Source of the DNA: Anastatus disparis
Lineage: Eukaryota > Arthropoda > Insecta > Hymenoptera > Eupelmidae
DNA: 64,000 bases
Assembly (NCBI GenBank): GCA_017163975.1
Contig: JAFFSR010000365.1
Location: forward strand, 372,001 to 436,000
Direction of reading: 5' to 3'
A program made the position numbers and the translations under genes. Below, piece after piece: positions 1 to 12,060 of this stretch; position 1 is the first letter of the stretch; each line of letters begins with the position of its first letter. The notes beneath the pieces are model-generated. The model was not told where the DNA came from. It saw only the letters and a program-made list of their open reading frames with translations, and did not search any database.

Positions 1-369
1 TGGTGATTTTTAGTACTCTTCTGATGCTTAATTTTAAACAAGCATAACTTTACTTCTAATTATTATTTATTGATTCGGAAACTAGCAAATTAAAGCTTGC
101 TTTCTCTGCTTTCATTTAAGTTATTGTGAATTTATTAAAAACATTTCTAGACAGAATTATTTACACTTCAATAAGGAGTTCTTTTTTCATATTTTTCCGA
201 AAATAAGACTATAATCGTCCATAACTTCACTTTTTCGAAGCGTTAGACCGTACCGCTGTGGCTTAACTCATATTTTGGTACCTAAATACTTATCCCGAAG
301 TTGCATCAAGATCTGTAACCCGCAACTCAGACACTCTCCTGGTAAGTAAATACTATACAATTAGACTAC
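1..369. other. AT-rich sequence, no gene seen
   Basis: No open frame of note and no recognisable element end. I see nothing in it beyond AT-rich unique-looking DNA. Confidence 0.5.
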
Positions 370-575
370 AAATAATTGGTAGAAAGCCTTATTTCACACC
401 ATAAAAACGGATATTATCTTTACCAAGGAAAAGCTTATTGCTTTGTTTTTAATAAAAATTTATAAAACTGAGTTTTTTTATCTTCAACTCTATATTTAAA
501 GTTTTTAAGATTTTCTTGAACATAAAAGGATATAATTAAATTTTTTTCACAAATAAAACATCGCATTTAATTCTG
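370..575. repeat. Worn remnant of TTAA hairpin family A
   Basis: The block resembles 13200-13400: an AAAAACGGATATT motif, TCTTTACCAAGGAAAA, CTCTATATTTAAAG and TTCTTGAACATAAAAGG occur in the same order in both. It matches the middle of family A (best copy 17672-18060), but the terminal repeats are not recognisable here. Confidence 0.45.
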
Positions 576-1530
576 CCGGGTATCTAGCAAGATTTCATGA
601 AGATTTCGAGGGACGTTGTGGGACACTTATGATGAAAGTTTTAACCAGCTTTCGCAAGGTTTCGTAAAACGTTTCATTAAAGCTTGCGAAAACCTTTCAT
701 TAATGGTGGTTGCTAGATTATCAGCAAGATTTTAGAAACATTTTACGAAATATTGTAAGAAATATATCATGAAATAAATCAAATGTTCTAACAACGTTTC
801 TGCAGGGTACATAAAAAATTTCAAGAAAGCTCTCGAAAACCTTTCATTAAAAGTTGGTGCGAGATTTTCGGTAAGATTTCAGAAATATTTCACAGAATGT
901 TGCAAGAAACTTATCACAAAAGGTCCCAGCAAGATTTCTGCAAGATTTGATGAAAAACTTTAAGAAAGTTTGCGAAAATCTTTTATGAAAAGTAGCTGAA
1001 AGGTTGTCGACGAGATTTCAGAAACATTTCACGAGAAAGCTTTTATAATTGGTTCCAGCAAGGTTTCCCGCAAGATTTCAGAAGCATTTCACGAAATATT
1101 GCAGATACCTTTTATAAAAGGTTCCAGCAAGGTTTCTAAAAGGTTTCATGAAAAATTTCAAGAAAGCTTTCGAAAACCTATTATGAAAGGTTGCTGCAAG
1201 ATTTTGGCAAGATTTAAAAAATATTTTACGAAATATTTCAAAAAGCCTTTTACAAGAGGTTCCAGCAAGGTTTTTAGCGAGATTTCCAGAAAATTTTACA
1301 AACGTTGCAAGAAACCTTTTCTGAAAGGTTCTAGCAAGGTTTCTACGAGATTTCATGAAACGTTTCAAGACAGTTTGCAACATTGTTTGATAAAAGGTTA
1401 CTGGAAGGTTATCGGCGAGATTTCAGAAACATTCCATGAAATATTGCAAGAATACTTTTATGAAAATTTTCTACAAAGTTTTAGAAATAGTACGAAGAAC
1501 ATTGCGAAAAACTTTTTGTGAAATAATGTT
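575..1530. repeat. Degenerate minisatellite of GCAAGGTTTC / TTTCATGAAAGG units
   Basis: The stretch is built of short degenerate units alternating GCAAGATTTC, TTTCATGAAA, TTTCGAAAACC and TTTCATTAAAGG, with a coarse period of roughly 50 bases. Long open frames on both strands (1099-1521 plus, 1383-1078 minus) are by-products: they only translate the repeat and are rich in K, F and R. The same unit type forms the left arm of the foldback element at 15600-17660 and a short block at 39740-39890. Confidence 0.7.
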
Positions 1531-1990
1531 GCAATGTTTTTTGTTAACTATCAGAACCTTTTTAAAAAACATTGCGTAAATGTGAGATATATTATAGACG
1601 TTCATGTTGAAATATAAGAACATATTTCTTGCATGCTTATGAATTAATTCTTAACAGCAGTAAAATTCGATGTTCATTTACATGAAATCTAAAGTTTAAT
1701 TGCTATATAAATTATAATAAAATTGAAGATCGCTGTCATAAATTTTATCTAAAATAAATTCTGAAAGCAAATTTGATTTATTAATGCTAAGTATAATATA
1801 AACCGTATTAGCAGTATGTATATGTACAAGAAATTTCAAAAAATTAAAGTTTGCTATGATATAATGCTTTTTGAATTTATTCTAGTAAAATTTTCACTAA
1901 TTTTATGAAATATGAGACATTGAACTACAGATCAGAAGCAAAATTCATTTTAACGTCAAATAAGTGATTAAATTCACCAATTTATTAACT
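1531..1990. other. AT-rich sequence, no gene seen
   Basis: Follows the minisatellite. No recognisable coding or structural signal. Confidence 0.4.
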
Positions 1991-1991
1991 A

Positions 1992-2019
1992 CTAGAAAAT
2001 CCATGCGCGCAAGCGCGCC
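1992..2019 (-). mobile_element. Helitron 3' terminus (minus strand)
   Basis: Read on the minus strand there is a GC-only hairpin (GCGCGC, two-base loop, GCGCGC) followed by about ten bases and CTAG then T. This is the classical Helitron 3' end: a hairpin shortly upstream of CTRR, inserted before T. The element would extend towards higher coordinates. Its terminus closely resembles the plus-strand one at 36495-36524 (both have GCGCGCATG before the CTAG), so they belong to one family. No coding part of this copy was identified. Confidence 0.65.
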
Positions 2020-2020
2020 C

Positions 2021-3386
2021 TATATCTAATCTTAATGTATATAAATTTTTAATGATTGACTGTTAATATAGTGCTATTATGTTCTGTTCATAATTAAATA
2101 ATAATAATTTCATATCTACTAATATCAGCATCAGTAAAGAAATTGATGTTATATACTAATGTATCAGAGCAGTTTACGCAGCATCAATGAATTTATAGAC
2201 ACGGAAAACTTCGAGAAAAATAAATCCCATTTAAAAGATATATTATCACTATATTCATTTTCTTATTATTATTTTAAAAAATTGAAGAAATAGTAAACTT
2301 TTAGATTATTTTTTAGACATTTCTTAAATCTTTCAAAATTTAAATAACGTAAATTATTACAAAGTCAAAAGTTTTTTTACAAATATATAACTTTTCATAC
2401 ACATAATTTTTAATATCAATCTAATGTATTTGAATTTCAAGATATATCTTAAGAGAATTCCAAGATCAATCTCTAGACATAGTCATGTAAAAGTATCCAT
2501 GATTAAAAACATCTGTTTTTTCAATACAATGTAATGTAGTTTATAAAAACGACTTTTCCAATTTTATCATCACTTCAAATTTCACATTTTAAAGAGTCAT
2601 AAAACGGACACTACACCTACACTTATAAATATTGACTATCTCCACATTTTAGTGCAAAATTTCAGGAAAAGAAATGCATTAGATGGTATAAATTTTTAAA
2701 TAAATTCATTCATTAGCATTTATAAATTTTTAATTTCTGGTACCAGAAAAATTTTAATATGTATTATTGGAATCCTAAATTCTCAATAACTAATGAATGA
2801 AGTTATTTAAAAATTAATATTTTCAACAATATGAAATCCATAAAATATATAAAAAATAAAATAGTTCAAATACATTCTTAACGATATGTATATCGTTCCT
2901 ATTTTTAAAATACAAATAAAAATAAAAATTCTAATTAATATTTTCTTAATTATAGTAATTATATCATTCCTTCAAACAAAAGATTTTTAATTTTATTTTT
3001 CAGAGAAACTGTTTATTCTAAGCGTGATTCAATTTCAATTTTGAAATTAAATAAACAAACTTTTAAAAATAGTACATTTTAGCCAAATATTATACTATAT
3101 TTTTGAAAAAAAAATTTTTAAGCTGTCAATCTAGAAATATTTTATATACTAAATTATATTATCGAAATTGTATTACTTATCGGTTTTTTTATTATTTATT
3201 TTAAAATATTCCGAAATATTTTAAATCTTATTTTAAATTTACCAAATTACTTGCCAGGCTCATAGATAAATATTTTATGATATTGTTATAAGCTAAAAAG
3301 TTCATGACATCTGTATTTTCTAAATTTATTGCTTAATATACTATTTTATAGTACAATTTTTAAAAAGAGAATTCAAAAGTAAATGG
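2021..3386. other. AT-rich sequence, no gene seen
   Basis: May be the non-coding body of the Helitron ending at 1992, but I cannot define its 5' end. No ORF or repeat array was recognised. Confidence 0.4.
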
Positions 3387-3387
3387 C

Positions 3388-3795
3388 ATTAACGGCATGT
3401 CGGAGCTGCAGCAATCGAGTTTTGCTTTTTTTATTTTATCGATATCTTTTTAAATTCTTAAATTAAACAAATATAATGACTTGTCCGCACTAAAGTTATA
3501 TTAGTACAATAATTTTTGTTAAAATAAAAAATCGTTTGGACTTTTTATTTTTTTATGAGCTTGGATTGGAAATTAGATATCAAACTCGACAAACCTAACC
3601 TTAAAATACGATATATTGAAAGTTTTTATTATAACTTTGTATGTATAATATTTTGGTGGTTTTCTTGAGTTGTCCGCACTAGAGTTTAATCTTACAAATT
3701 TTTTCTTTATAGCAAAAAAACTCAATTAAACGCATCGTTTATTCATAAGTTAAGATTGGAAATATTATTAGAAGGCGGACAGCTTCGTCATGCTC
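3388..3795 (+). repeat. Dispersed repeat R (TTAACGGCATGTCGGAG end), copy 1
   Basis: Starts with TTAACGGCATGTCGGAG and contains the phrases AAATATAATGACTTGTCCGCAC, in which the TTGTCCGCAC part recurs, and GAAATTAGATATC. Related sequence lies at about 20795-21280 and, inverted, at 39245-39547. Function unknown. Confidence 0.55.
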
Positions 3796-4204
3796 TTAAA
3801 TTGTTACCAAGTTCAAAAATCAAATTTAAAAAATCAAACTATAACTAAATAATAATAATTTAATTATTTTATCAATGATTTTAATTATTAAATTCTAAAT
3901 CGATGATTTTATTTAAGCATATTATAGTAAATCAAATCTCATTTTTCGCCAATCATATAATTCTATTCAACGCACCAATCACGTTCTTAGTATAAAATGT
4001 TTCACAACATCCGGCCATCGTTTTTTTAAAAGAGGATTATATGACGGGTAGAAACTATGAACATATATATTATAGCACTATATAACTGATAAACAATTAG
4101 ACTAATAAATTGATAATTGATAGATTAATAATTAAATTTTTTGTGTACAATTATTTTCCGCGAAAATAATTTTTTCAACCATTTAAATTTTATTTATTTA
4201 AAAA
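3796..4204. other. AT-rich sequence flanking the Copia insertion
   Basis: No gene seen. It ends in the TAAAT that is duplicated on the far side of the Copia element. Confidence 0.4.
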
Positions 4205-4209
4205 TAAAT

Positions 4210-4493
4210 TGTTAGAATATAAGTGCGCCCATGCACCTATGTACTACATATATAATATAAAGCATCTTGGTTTCCCCTCCTCTCCTCGTCTCCAAACTTG
4301 ACCATAGCTGCCGTTTTGTCTTAGCTTTGGTATTTAGTCTTTGCTGTGCGCTTTATTAGAAAGTTTTCCCTTTTCTTAAAGAGTGTTAACGACTGTTCTC
4401 ACATATAAAGAGTGTTCATATAATTTCACACATATTAAAGAATGTTACAATTCTAATCTTGTTGTTTTATTTTATTAAACCATATCACCAACA
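4210..4493 (+). repeat. Copia 5' LTR
   Basis: Reads TGTTAG...CCAACA. Contains an AT-rich TATA-like stretch near 4243 and the motif AAAGAGTGTT twice plus AAAGAATGTT once. The same motif recurs through the internal region. Confidence 0.92.
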
Positions 4494-4512
4494 GGTTATG
4501 CGCCCAGGACAC
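4494..4512 (+). promoter_or_regulatory. Copia primer-binding site
   Basis: GGTTATGCGCCCAGGACACG follows the LTR directly. It resembles the Drosophila copia site, which pairs with an internal part of initiator methionine tRNA rather than its 3' end. Similarity is from memory. Confidence 0.65.
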
Positions 4513-4715
4513 GCTTCAACTGCGCGAATAACAAGTGATATCTTTGCAAATATTTATAACAAATTAGAAATTGTTTTATATTCACGCATCCTAGTGAGTG
4601 CATAAATAAATAAGGAAAAATTGCCATTTAAAATAACAAAAAAAAGAAAAAACAACATAACGAGTGAATTAAAGAGTGTTTTATAATAATAAAAAGGATA
4701 ATTTATATTATAACA

Positions 4716-5287
4716 ATGGCAGAACAAGCTGAAATTGAAAGTAAGTAAAATTATATTTATGCATATAATTTTATAAAGACGTGTACGAGTGTTTATATGA
4801 TGTGTTTCAATAATTTTATTCATTCTTGTCTTTTCTCTCCTTATCCATATAATGCATGGACGTTGAAAATATTATGAGTGTTAAAATCTATCTAATTAAC
4901 TTATAATATGAATCCTAAGAATAATTATAATAAGAAAATAAAGAAAAAAAAAGAGAAAAGCGTCAGGACGCTTTGAACATGCAATAAAAGGAGAGAAAAC
5001 GAAAGAACGTAAAAGAAATTTTTTTTATAAAGACGGTCAAAAAGTGTATTGTATTTGTAAAAAGAAAAAGCAAAAATGTGAGTCATAAGTTTACATCTAG
5101 GCAAAATATTGCTTGGATGTAAACATGTGTTGCCTAAGAACGAACTGTAAAGGTCTGGGTTTTTCCCGGCTTGCAGGCCCGTGCTTAAACGGCAGGTCAA
5201 GTATGAGCTTCAATGGCTATACTGTCATAAAAAAAGGGCCCTAAAAGAAAATAATATACGATGTGAATACATATTGTACGTTGTACA

Positions 5288-5318
<31 letters not shown>

Positions 5319-6387
5319 CATTATTTTCTAAAAATTTAGTTATACAAATTATAATTTGTACAACTAATGCCCTAAGATAACGAGAGTTTTAAAATACATA
5401 AGATGTGCTTATGCCATAAAGAGTGTTAATTAAAAATAAATAAAATAAATATGTAAATGGCATGTGTGTATATATGTAAACATGTATATATAAATATGAT
5501 AAATCATAAAACTGCAGTTATGAATAATAATAATTCAAATTATTATTATTTATTTTTAAAGAGTGTACGACTGTATTTAAGAATGTACGAGTGTATTTTT
5601 AAAGAGTATCAAATAATCTTAAAAATTTATGCGCATAAAATAACTTTAAATAATGAATTTTTTTTTACATATTATTTCAGAAAAAATGAGATTTTAAGGC
5701 GAAGATTTATTTATCGAAGCCACCGAAAATACTATTCAGTTTATTACGATCAGTAGGTTGGTAAATGAGAGTACTCGAGTAAAATAAATTTATTTTAATT
5801 AAAAATATATATACATATTAAAAATCTAGCTAGTAATTACGTCTTTACTCCCTTTATTGATAAATTCATTATAATAGGAGTAAAGAACAAATGAGTCAGC
5901 TGACAGGTATATACATTGTGTATGTATATACCTACGTGTATGCACATATATATATATGTGTGTATATATATTAAGACACCGATACCTTGTTGGGTCAATT
6001 GCATACAGGTGAACGCTGTGCGTATTACCTATATGTAAGAGACTAGGGTGATTGGGCTTGTGATTTTGTGTTCAAACACAAATCTAATTACCTGTTACGA
6101 ATTTATTGTACTTGATGTTCGGTCAATAAGTTCAGTAGCAAGGCTTCATACTTAATCTCTATTGCTGCTTTACAGATCGACCTGCAACGAAAGAAAGTGG
6201 GTGGAAGCTCGTAAATGACAGACTTCAAAGACGCGCAGAGGAGAAAAAGAGGATTGAGATTAAGGAAGCCACAATCCAACGAGAAGGAAAATCTGTTCAG
6301 GGAGCTGGAAACATGATATCAAGGATTGTCTTAATGATATCCACGGTGACAATAACAACACAAATATTAATTTTAATATTACAATGA
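4716..6387 (+). CDS. Candidate spliced micro-ORF in the Copia leader (exons 4716-4740 and 6176-6387)
   Basis: An ATG in good context (ACAATGG) opens a 25-base exon that runs straight into GTAAGT at 4741; unspliced, the frame stops almost at once. At 6162-6175 there is a pyrimidine-rich tract ending in TTTACAG. Joining 4740 to 6176 keeps the frame and gives 78 residues ending at TGA 6385-6387. The downstream exon has no usable ATG before its middle, so the ORF needs the splice to start. The product has a charged part rich in R, K and E (about residues 9-50) and a hydrophobic C-terminal 20-22 residues resembling a tail anchor. I recognise no family. Intactness here contrasts with the ruined gag-pol downstream. 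Splicing is inferred, not shown. Confidence 0.45.
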
Positions 6388-6582
6388 CAGGTAAAAGAGA
6401 TATACTGATATTATAATTAAGTCACATTGAAATTAAAGAACAGTATAGGATCAGTAAGACGGTATGAAATTCTGCATTAAGAGTGTTGAAGAGTGGCACG
6501 TGCATGTGTGAGTGAAGTAAGAACAGTATGAGTGTAAAAGCAAAAAAAAGAGAGTTTATTTAAAAGAGATAAACCGAAACTT

Positions 6583-6762
6583 ATGGTGTCTAAAGTTTCA
6601 GGTAACGAGTATGATGCAGAAATTATACGATATAACGAAATTCTTAAGGATATAATGAATTTGTGTGAAACTACAATAAAGTTCACAAAACAATTCGCAG
6701 CTTCCATAACAGATTTCAAGAATATGCTTGCAAAAGCATTAAATCAACAAAAGGTATACTGA
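6583..6762 (+). CDS. Short intact ORF of 59 residues in Copia gag region
   Basis: ATG at 6583 to TGA at 6760-6762. The predicted protein is mildly amphipathic with regular I/L/F spacing and could form a coiled coil or part of a Gag N-terminal region. It lies 200 bases after the candidate spliced ORF. No family recognised; it may be a surviving piece of a longer gag frame. Confidence 0.3.
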   Translation: MVSKVSGNEYDAEIIRYNEILKDIMNLCETTIKFTKQFAASITDFKNMLAKALNQQKVY

Positions 6763-7614
6763 AGACAATAACGCATGAATCATGGGAGTAACATGATCAA
6801 ACAACGAGTGCTCTTAAAGAGATGAAAATCAGTTTTGACACGACTTGGTTTAGATACGTGTAATATACGAAGTTATTGGAGAGAATTACGAAGATTTGAC
6901 GGAATTGCAGACTCAAGATGGAGTTCAGGACGTAAAAGAATTTAACAACAGTGGCACAAGATTCGATTGAAAATAATAAAGTATCTCACAGTATTCAAAA
7001 TGCAATGAGTCTATTCAATCGCAGTTATCGCAGATATTGACAATTATTAGAAGAAAAATTTGAAAGATTGAAATATAACAAACTCAACGAACAATTGGAT
7101 GTCTTCAATCAACTGAAAAATAACTGCAAAAAGCACTAATATATAAAAAAAACAAGACTATAAATCTACAAGCCAAATGAGTATCTGAATATTTTTATGA
7201 CTGTTTAAAATCAGAATGAAGATCATGCGATTGATTTAATATTACAGAGAAAGAAATATTAATTATTGTCAAGGAAGAGCAGGCCATAGAAAAAAGGTGC
7301 ATTTAAAATGTGCGATATAATCATGAACCTAATTAATCAAAATTATCATGCTATGATCTGAATATCAATGATCTAAATTTAATGATTAACGAAAAAAAAA
7401 AAAAAAAATCATAACGATGTGAGAAAGAATTAAAATGATGCGAGAAAGAGTTAAAACAAAGGTTAAAACGATATGAAAAAAAAGGCAACAGGTTCAATTA
7501 GATAGTAGCCATGCATAGGACAGACTTCTTACGAAAAAAAAAAAAAAAAAAAACATTTAAATGTTAGGATGGATTCAAGAAGATTGTTCAATGAAACGAA
7601 ATTTTCTGACACGC

Positions 7615-7890
7615 TGATCAAATGTCAAAAGAAGAAAAATATAATGCTTTCTATAACATCGCTATCACTACACTGCCTGAAGTTCAGGCCGTACAGTTTG
7701 TGATTAACAATATAATAAAAAAAGACTTCAGTTGGGATCAGTTATATTATACAACCTGAAATTTGAACATGTGATAAAGGTAATGGCTCTCTATAGATAG
7801 TTCTCTCAAGCTAGGATTGACCTCAACGATGCAAGATGTTATGATTATAAAGATCGAGAACATTATAGAAGGAGTTGTCTAATGAAGAGT
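7615..7890 (+). pseudogene. Copia gag remnant with degenerate zinc knuckle
   Basis: A readable gag-like segment (MSKEEKYNAFYNIAI...) starts near 7625. At 7837-7878 a CX2CX4HX4C zinc knuckle is visible with its second Cys changed to Tyr (CYDYKDREHYRRSC). The zinc knuckle is the Gag nucleocapsid motif that binds RNA. Stops and frameshifts lie between and after these pieces. Confidence 0.6.
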
Positions 7891-9054
7891 GAAATCAAAA
7901 TGCTATAACGACAATAGCTTTGCTATTATGCAACATTACCAAGTTGCTTCGAATTGCTTAAAGGAAACACAAACTGGTAGGTTTGTCACGAAAAAGAGCA
8001 ATTTAAATCGGACAGAAAGAAAAATTTTCATATACAAGGAAAATAGATAAAGTAAAAACATACAATGATAAATCCAAATACAACAATGCAAAGAAGGCCA
8101 ACTCCAATATATTTGAAAAATCTTAAAGTTGAAGTTGAAGAAAATAACAGATCAATAAAAATAAAGAATATCGAACCGATGACATAAAATCAAGCTTAGA
8201 GGCAGCAGAAATTTAAGTAAATGACAGCAGTATTTACAAAATTAATAATGTTCTTTGTGCTGAAGATTTGATAGAAAACTTTATCTTTCTTAGAAAGTTT
8301 ATTAAACAAGAACTTAACATATACTTGAATTATAAAATAATGGACATCTTGATCCTGCGTTGAATGAATCATTGATAATACAAGCCTACGAAGAATCTTT
8401 TCAGGAAACAAGATTAAAGGAATTCAAGAGTGAAAAGAATATAAAAATAAAATTTAAAGAAAATTTTAAAGCACCTAAAAGAATCCATGTAAATACAGCT
8501 AACGTTGTTAGCTCAAAAGGATTAAAAATGAATACATATTTCGCCAGAAATACTATCTTAAAGAAAATCGACATTTATAATTTCTAAATTTCTATTGATT
8601 CATTTGATATCTCCATAGAAAGTTATTAAGGTAAAGAGAGTGGACCAGGAAAGGAAAAGACAACGCAAATGATAAATGAGGAAAGTTTTAAAAGAATTGA
8701 ACAAAATAAAAAAAAAAATTCAAAGTGTTATCAAATTTAACAATATATTCATGTATCAGTATAAACTATATTGAAATACGATCAAAGGTCGAACACTAAT
8801 TGATGAATTGGCCAAAATTGAATTATTACAGAAAGAAGCAATGTTTAATTCAAATACATCAAGAGACTCAATATTAAACAAAGCTATGCTATGTTACGTA
8901 AAATCAGATCGTGTGTTATCACTCTATTTAAAGAACTTGGGAAGAAAGTAGCTTCATTTGAAGGACATGGAAAGTCCTGTTTTTCATGAAGCTATACAAG
9001 AATGCGAAATTCACACAATTACAAAATAAATTTAAGAACTTGTACTACGAAAGA

Positions 9055-9545
9055 ATTGCAGATTATACATGCTGATATTGCGAAATCAATCACTTCAACA
9101 ACTCATCTCAAAGGTTATCGTTACACGACGATATTCATACTCTGTGAAGATAAAAAGATGTGTTTTTAAGTACCTATCAAAATATGAAATTTGCCGAAGA
9201 AATTACTATTTAAGTTTTGAATTAATAGAAGCTCAGCTTTAGGTTGTCCAGACACGCCTCAATATAATGAAACTGCAGAAAGATTTGAATAAATAATAAA
9301 AACAAAAGAAGAGTAAAAGCCTACACATATTTAATCAAAAATCACCTAAAAATATGTGGAATTTAAATTAAGAAGCGGCCGTATATAAAGAACGTCTCAT
9401 GAAACAAACGACTTGATTATATTCATGTAAAAGTTCTGAAAGAATTATGACATTAGTCAAATCAGATGTTTTAATTATCTAGTGTACGTAAAAGTTCAAA
9501 GAAAAGTAGAATCGAAATTCTTCCTATATCGATATCTCTTCCTAA
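9055..9545 (+). pseudogene. Copia integrase remnant
   Basis: Two landmarks of the Ty1/copia integrase core are readable: LQIIHADIAKSITSTTHLKG near 9055, with the first catalytic Asp in HAD, and GCPDTPQYNETAERFE near 9240, with the catalytic Glu of the usual PQxNGxxER motif (here NET). The middle part carrying the second Asp is largely lost. Near 9450-9540 the segment YDISQIRCF...YVKVQRKVESKF matches the region after the core. Several stops interrupt it. Confidence 0.65.
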
Positions 9546-9882
9546 AAACCGGAGGGAGATGAATTTAATGAGAGTAAAGATGTGAAATTTGAAATATAAT
9601 AAAGACTGCTTAATGATTTGGCCCAATGACAATGAAAAATGAAATGATTTACCTGATTGAAGAAGGACTGTGAAGAATTCGTAAAAAACATTAAAAACGA
9701 AGGGAGAAAAGAAAAAAAAAAAAGAAAAAGAGAAGCAACAAAAGATAAAGATATTTTTGAAAAAGAAGTTCTGTTGGTCGATAATAGCTTTTCAGATACA
9801 CTTCTCGCCTTAAGCATTTTTCAAGTCTTATTAAACATATCTAAAACAGCTAAACATGAAAGATGTGGCAATTAATAGATTG

Positions 9883-10270
9883 TTAAGAGGAGGTCACATA
9901 TCTCTGTCCTTTTCTAATCAAAGAATTGAGTTTTTTACAGAAACTAATAACTTCAGCAAAAAATGAAGAGCAAGCCGCATCTCGTAATAAAAAAGCAATA
10001 TTTTCTTTGATAAGAAAGAATTAATTTCATTGCTTCGTTTTCAAGAAAACCTTGAAAAACTTAAATCATAGAGGTTAGGGAGTACAATTTGGTTTTTCAA
10101 GGTTTTCTTGAGAACGAAGCAATAAAATTAATTTTTTGTTATCAAAGAAAATATTGCTTTTTTTGATACACGATGCGGCTTTCTCTTCATTTTTTGATAA
10201 AGTTATTATTTTTTGTAAAAAAATCATTTCTTTGATTAGAAAAGGACAGAGATACGTGACCTCCTGTTAA
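9883..10270. mobile_element. TTAA hairpin element, family A copy 1 (inside Copia)
   Basis: Flanked by TTAA at 9883-9886 and 10267-10270. The ends read GAGGAGGTCACATATCTCTG and its near-complement, and the two halves are inverted copies over almost the full length, so the element folds into one long hairpin. Four copies in this window measure 388-389 bases. No coding capacity. TTAA duplication is typical of the piggyBac superfamily. Confidence 0.85.
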
Positions 10271-10440
10271 TGAAGTTTTCTTTCTTTATTAGCGAAGATT
10301 ATTGAAGACTATATGTCATTCAGAGAAGTATTGATATTTTTCGAATAAATAAAGAGGCAAGATGTTATCGAAAAACAATGATGTGTCAATAACAGGAAAA
10401 ACAACGAAAAATTGTGAATAGATCAAGAAGATAAAAGACG

Positions 10441-10543
10441 GTATAAAACTCAATATTATAGATTCTAGATGGATCTTTAAGAGTGGAGAAGATGGTCAAA
10501 GAAAGTATAAAGCTCAATTAGTTATAAGAGCATTTAGAGATAA

Positions 10544-10592
<49 letters not shown>

Positions 10593-11130
10593 AACCTAAG
10601 AGAAACATATACGTCTGTATCAAGACCTTCAATAGTGAAAACATTATCAGTTGTGGCAAATAAATATAACTTAGACATTTATCAATCAGTATTCTTAAAT
10701 GGAATCACAAATGAAGAAACCTACACGGAAATTCCGAATGTACTGCGAATGAGCAATAAAATAAAGAAATCTTAAGTATGCAAACTGAAAAGGGCACTTT
10801 ACAGTCTGAAAATAAGTTCAAAGAAGTAGCATGAAAGATTTTCTGAAGCAACTCGAAAAATAGGATTGATATCAGATGATCATTGATATCATAATGATTC
10901 TTGTCTATTTATCTGGAGAAATGGAAAATATGGTCATATTATTACTTTATGTAGACGACATCCTTCTCACAAGCAACGACCATAAGAAAATGAATGATAT
11001 AAAATCCAAACTCAAAGAGAAATTTTCAATGAAAGACTTAAGTAAACCTAAAGAATTTTTATCAACAAAGTATATAGACCAATTGCTGAAGACATTTAAA
11101 TTCGAAGAGATGTATTTGTAAAGAATAACT
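10441..11130 (+). pseudogene. Copia reverse transcriptase remnant
   Basis: Recognisable Ty1/copia RT blocks: DSRWIFKSGEDGQRKYKAQL near 10458, then after the (AT)n run NYNLRETYTSVSRPSIVKTL, then QSVFLNGITNEETYTEIP near 10685. The catalytic YVDD box with LLLYVDDILLTSNDHKKMND is in the open stretch 10920-11121. Stops and frameshifts separate the blocks. RT would copy the RNA genome inside the Gag particle; this copy cannot make a whole enzyme. Confidence 0.82.
10545..10587. repeat. (AT)n microsatellite within the RT coding block
   Basis: About 42 bases of alternating AT sit between two conserved RT blocks, at a place where the family has only a few residues. It looks like an expansion inside the coding sequence. 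Confidence 0.9.
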
Positions 11131-11174
11131 CTCGTAACCACACAGGTTATTAACAAAGAGAGAAGAGACAGAGA

Positions 11175-11880
11175 AGATGAACATTTGAAAACAGAAACGA
11201 TTGTTTCCGCACCTTACAGAAAAGCTATTGGTTCGTTGTTATACTCAACCGTTGCAATACGACCTGATATTTCTCATGCAACAAATCTACTAAGCATACA
11301 TCAACCAAATTTTACTATATGAATGAATGAAAAATGATGAAAATAATTTTCAGATATTTGAAGGGATGAAACAGTTGACTCTTTGTTATCGTGCCAATAG
11401 AAATGATTTATAAGCATTTGCTAATGCAAGTTTTGCCGATTGTAGTTTTGACTTTAATTACGTGTGGACATGTTATTCAGTTATTTGGTAATGCAATCAC
11501 TTGATGTACGCACAAGCAATCTTATGTGGCTCTATCTGCTTGTCAAGCTGAGTATGTCGCTACGAGTGAAACTTGTCAAGAACTAACTGCATCAAACAAA
11601 TCAATAACCATGATGCTAGACAAGTCTTTTCATCCTATGAAATTATGGTGTGATAACAAGGCAGCAGGTGTAAGTGCAAAGATAACTGGTTGGAATGAAC
11701 TTCGACACATGACGGAAGTAAGAGAGCATTATGTAAAATAATGCTTTAAAGAGATTTAGTCAAGGTGTGCTGGATTCTCTCAAAAGAACAAAAGCTGATA
11801 TTTTTACTAAGCCCTTCAGTGTACATAAGAATTTAACTGATAAAATTCTAAACAGAATTAAAAATGTGTGAAGAGTGGTT
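11175..11880 (+). pseudogene. Copia RT end, RNase H and C-terminal tail remnant
   Basis: SAPYRKAIGSLLYSTVAIRP near 11208 is the copia VPYREAVGSLL region. ALSACQAEYVATSETCQEL near 11530 is the RNase H ALSSTEAEYMA motif. KLWCDNKAAG near 11640 matches the IYEDNQG motif and KADIFTKP near 11795 matches the terminal ADIFTKPL motif. Frames shift between these landmarks. RNase H would remove RNA from the RNA-DNA hybrid. Confidence 0.8.
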
Positions 11881-12060
11881 GACTTGATTACAATAACCAA
11901 AGACGTGTAAAGAGTAATTGACTTATAAAGGTTGGTTTACAATGATTAGAGATGTGTAAGGAGTGGTTGACTTGATCACAATAATTAAAGACGTGTAAAG
12001 AGTGATTGACTTGTAAAGATTGGTTTACAACGATTGAAGATGTGTAAAGAGTGATTTAAT
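11865..12060 (+). repeat. Direct repeats in the Copia 3' untranslated region
   Basis: A unit of about 90 bases containing GTGTAAAGAGTGATTGACTT and a GGTTTACAA phrase occurs a little more than twice. The AAAGAGTG core also appears in both LTRs and in the leader (4673, 5418, 5560, 6479). Confidence 0.7.

Noticed and set aside
1078..1521. Overlapping open frames of 101 and 140 codons on opposite strands
   Set aside because: Both only translate a degenerate palindromic minisatellite; composition is F/K/R-biased and no start context or family is seen.
4554..5200. Minus-strand frames of about 90 codons in the Copia leader
   Set aside because: They lie antisense within the LTR element and translate AT-rich leader DNA; no family features.
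5290..5318. Poly(A) run as a sign of a processed pseudogene or LINE tail
   Set aside because: It lies in the middle of the Copia leader with no coding sequence or duplication around it.
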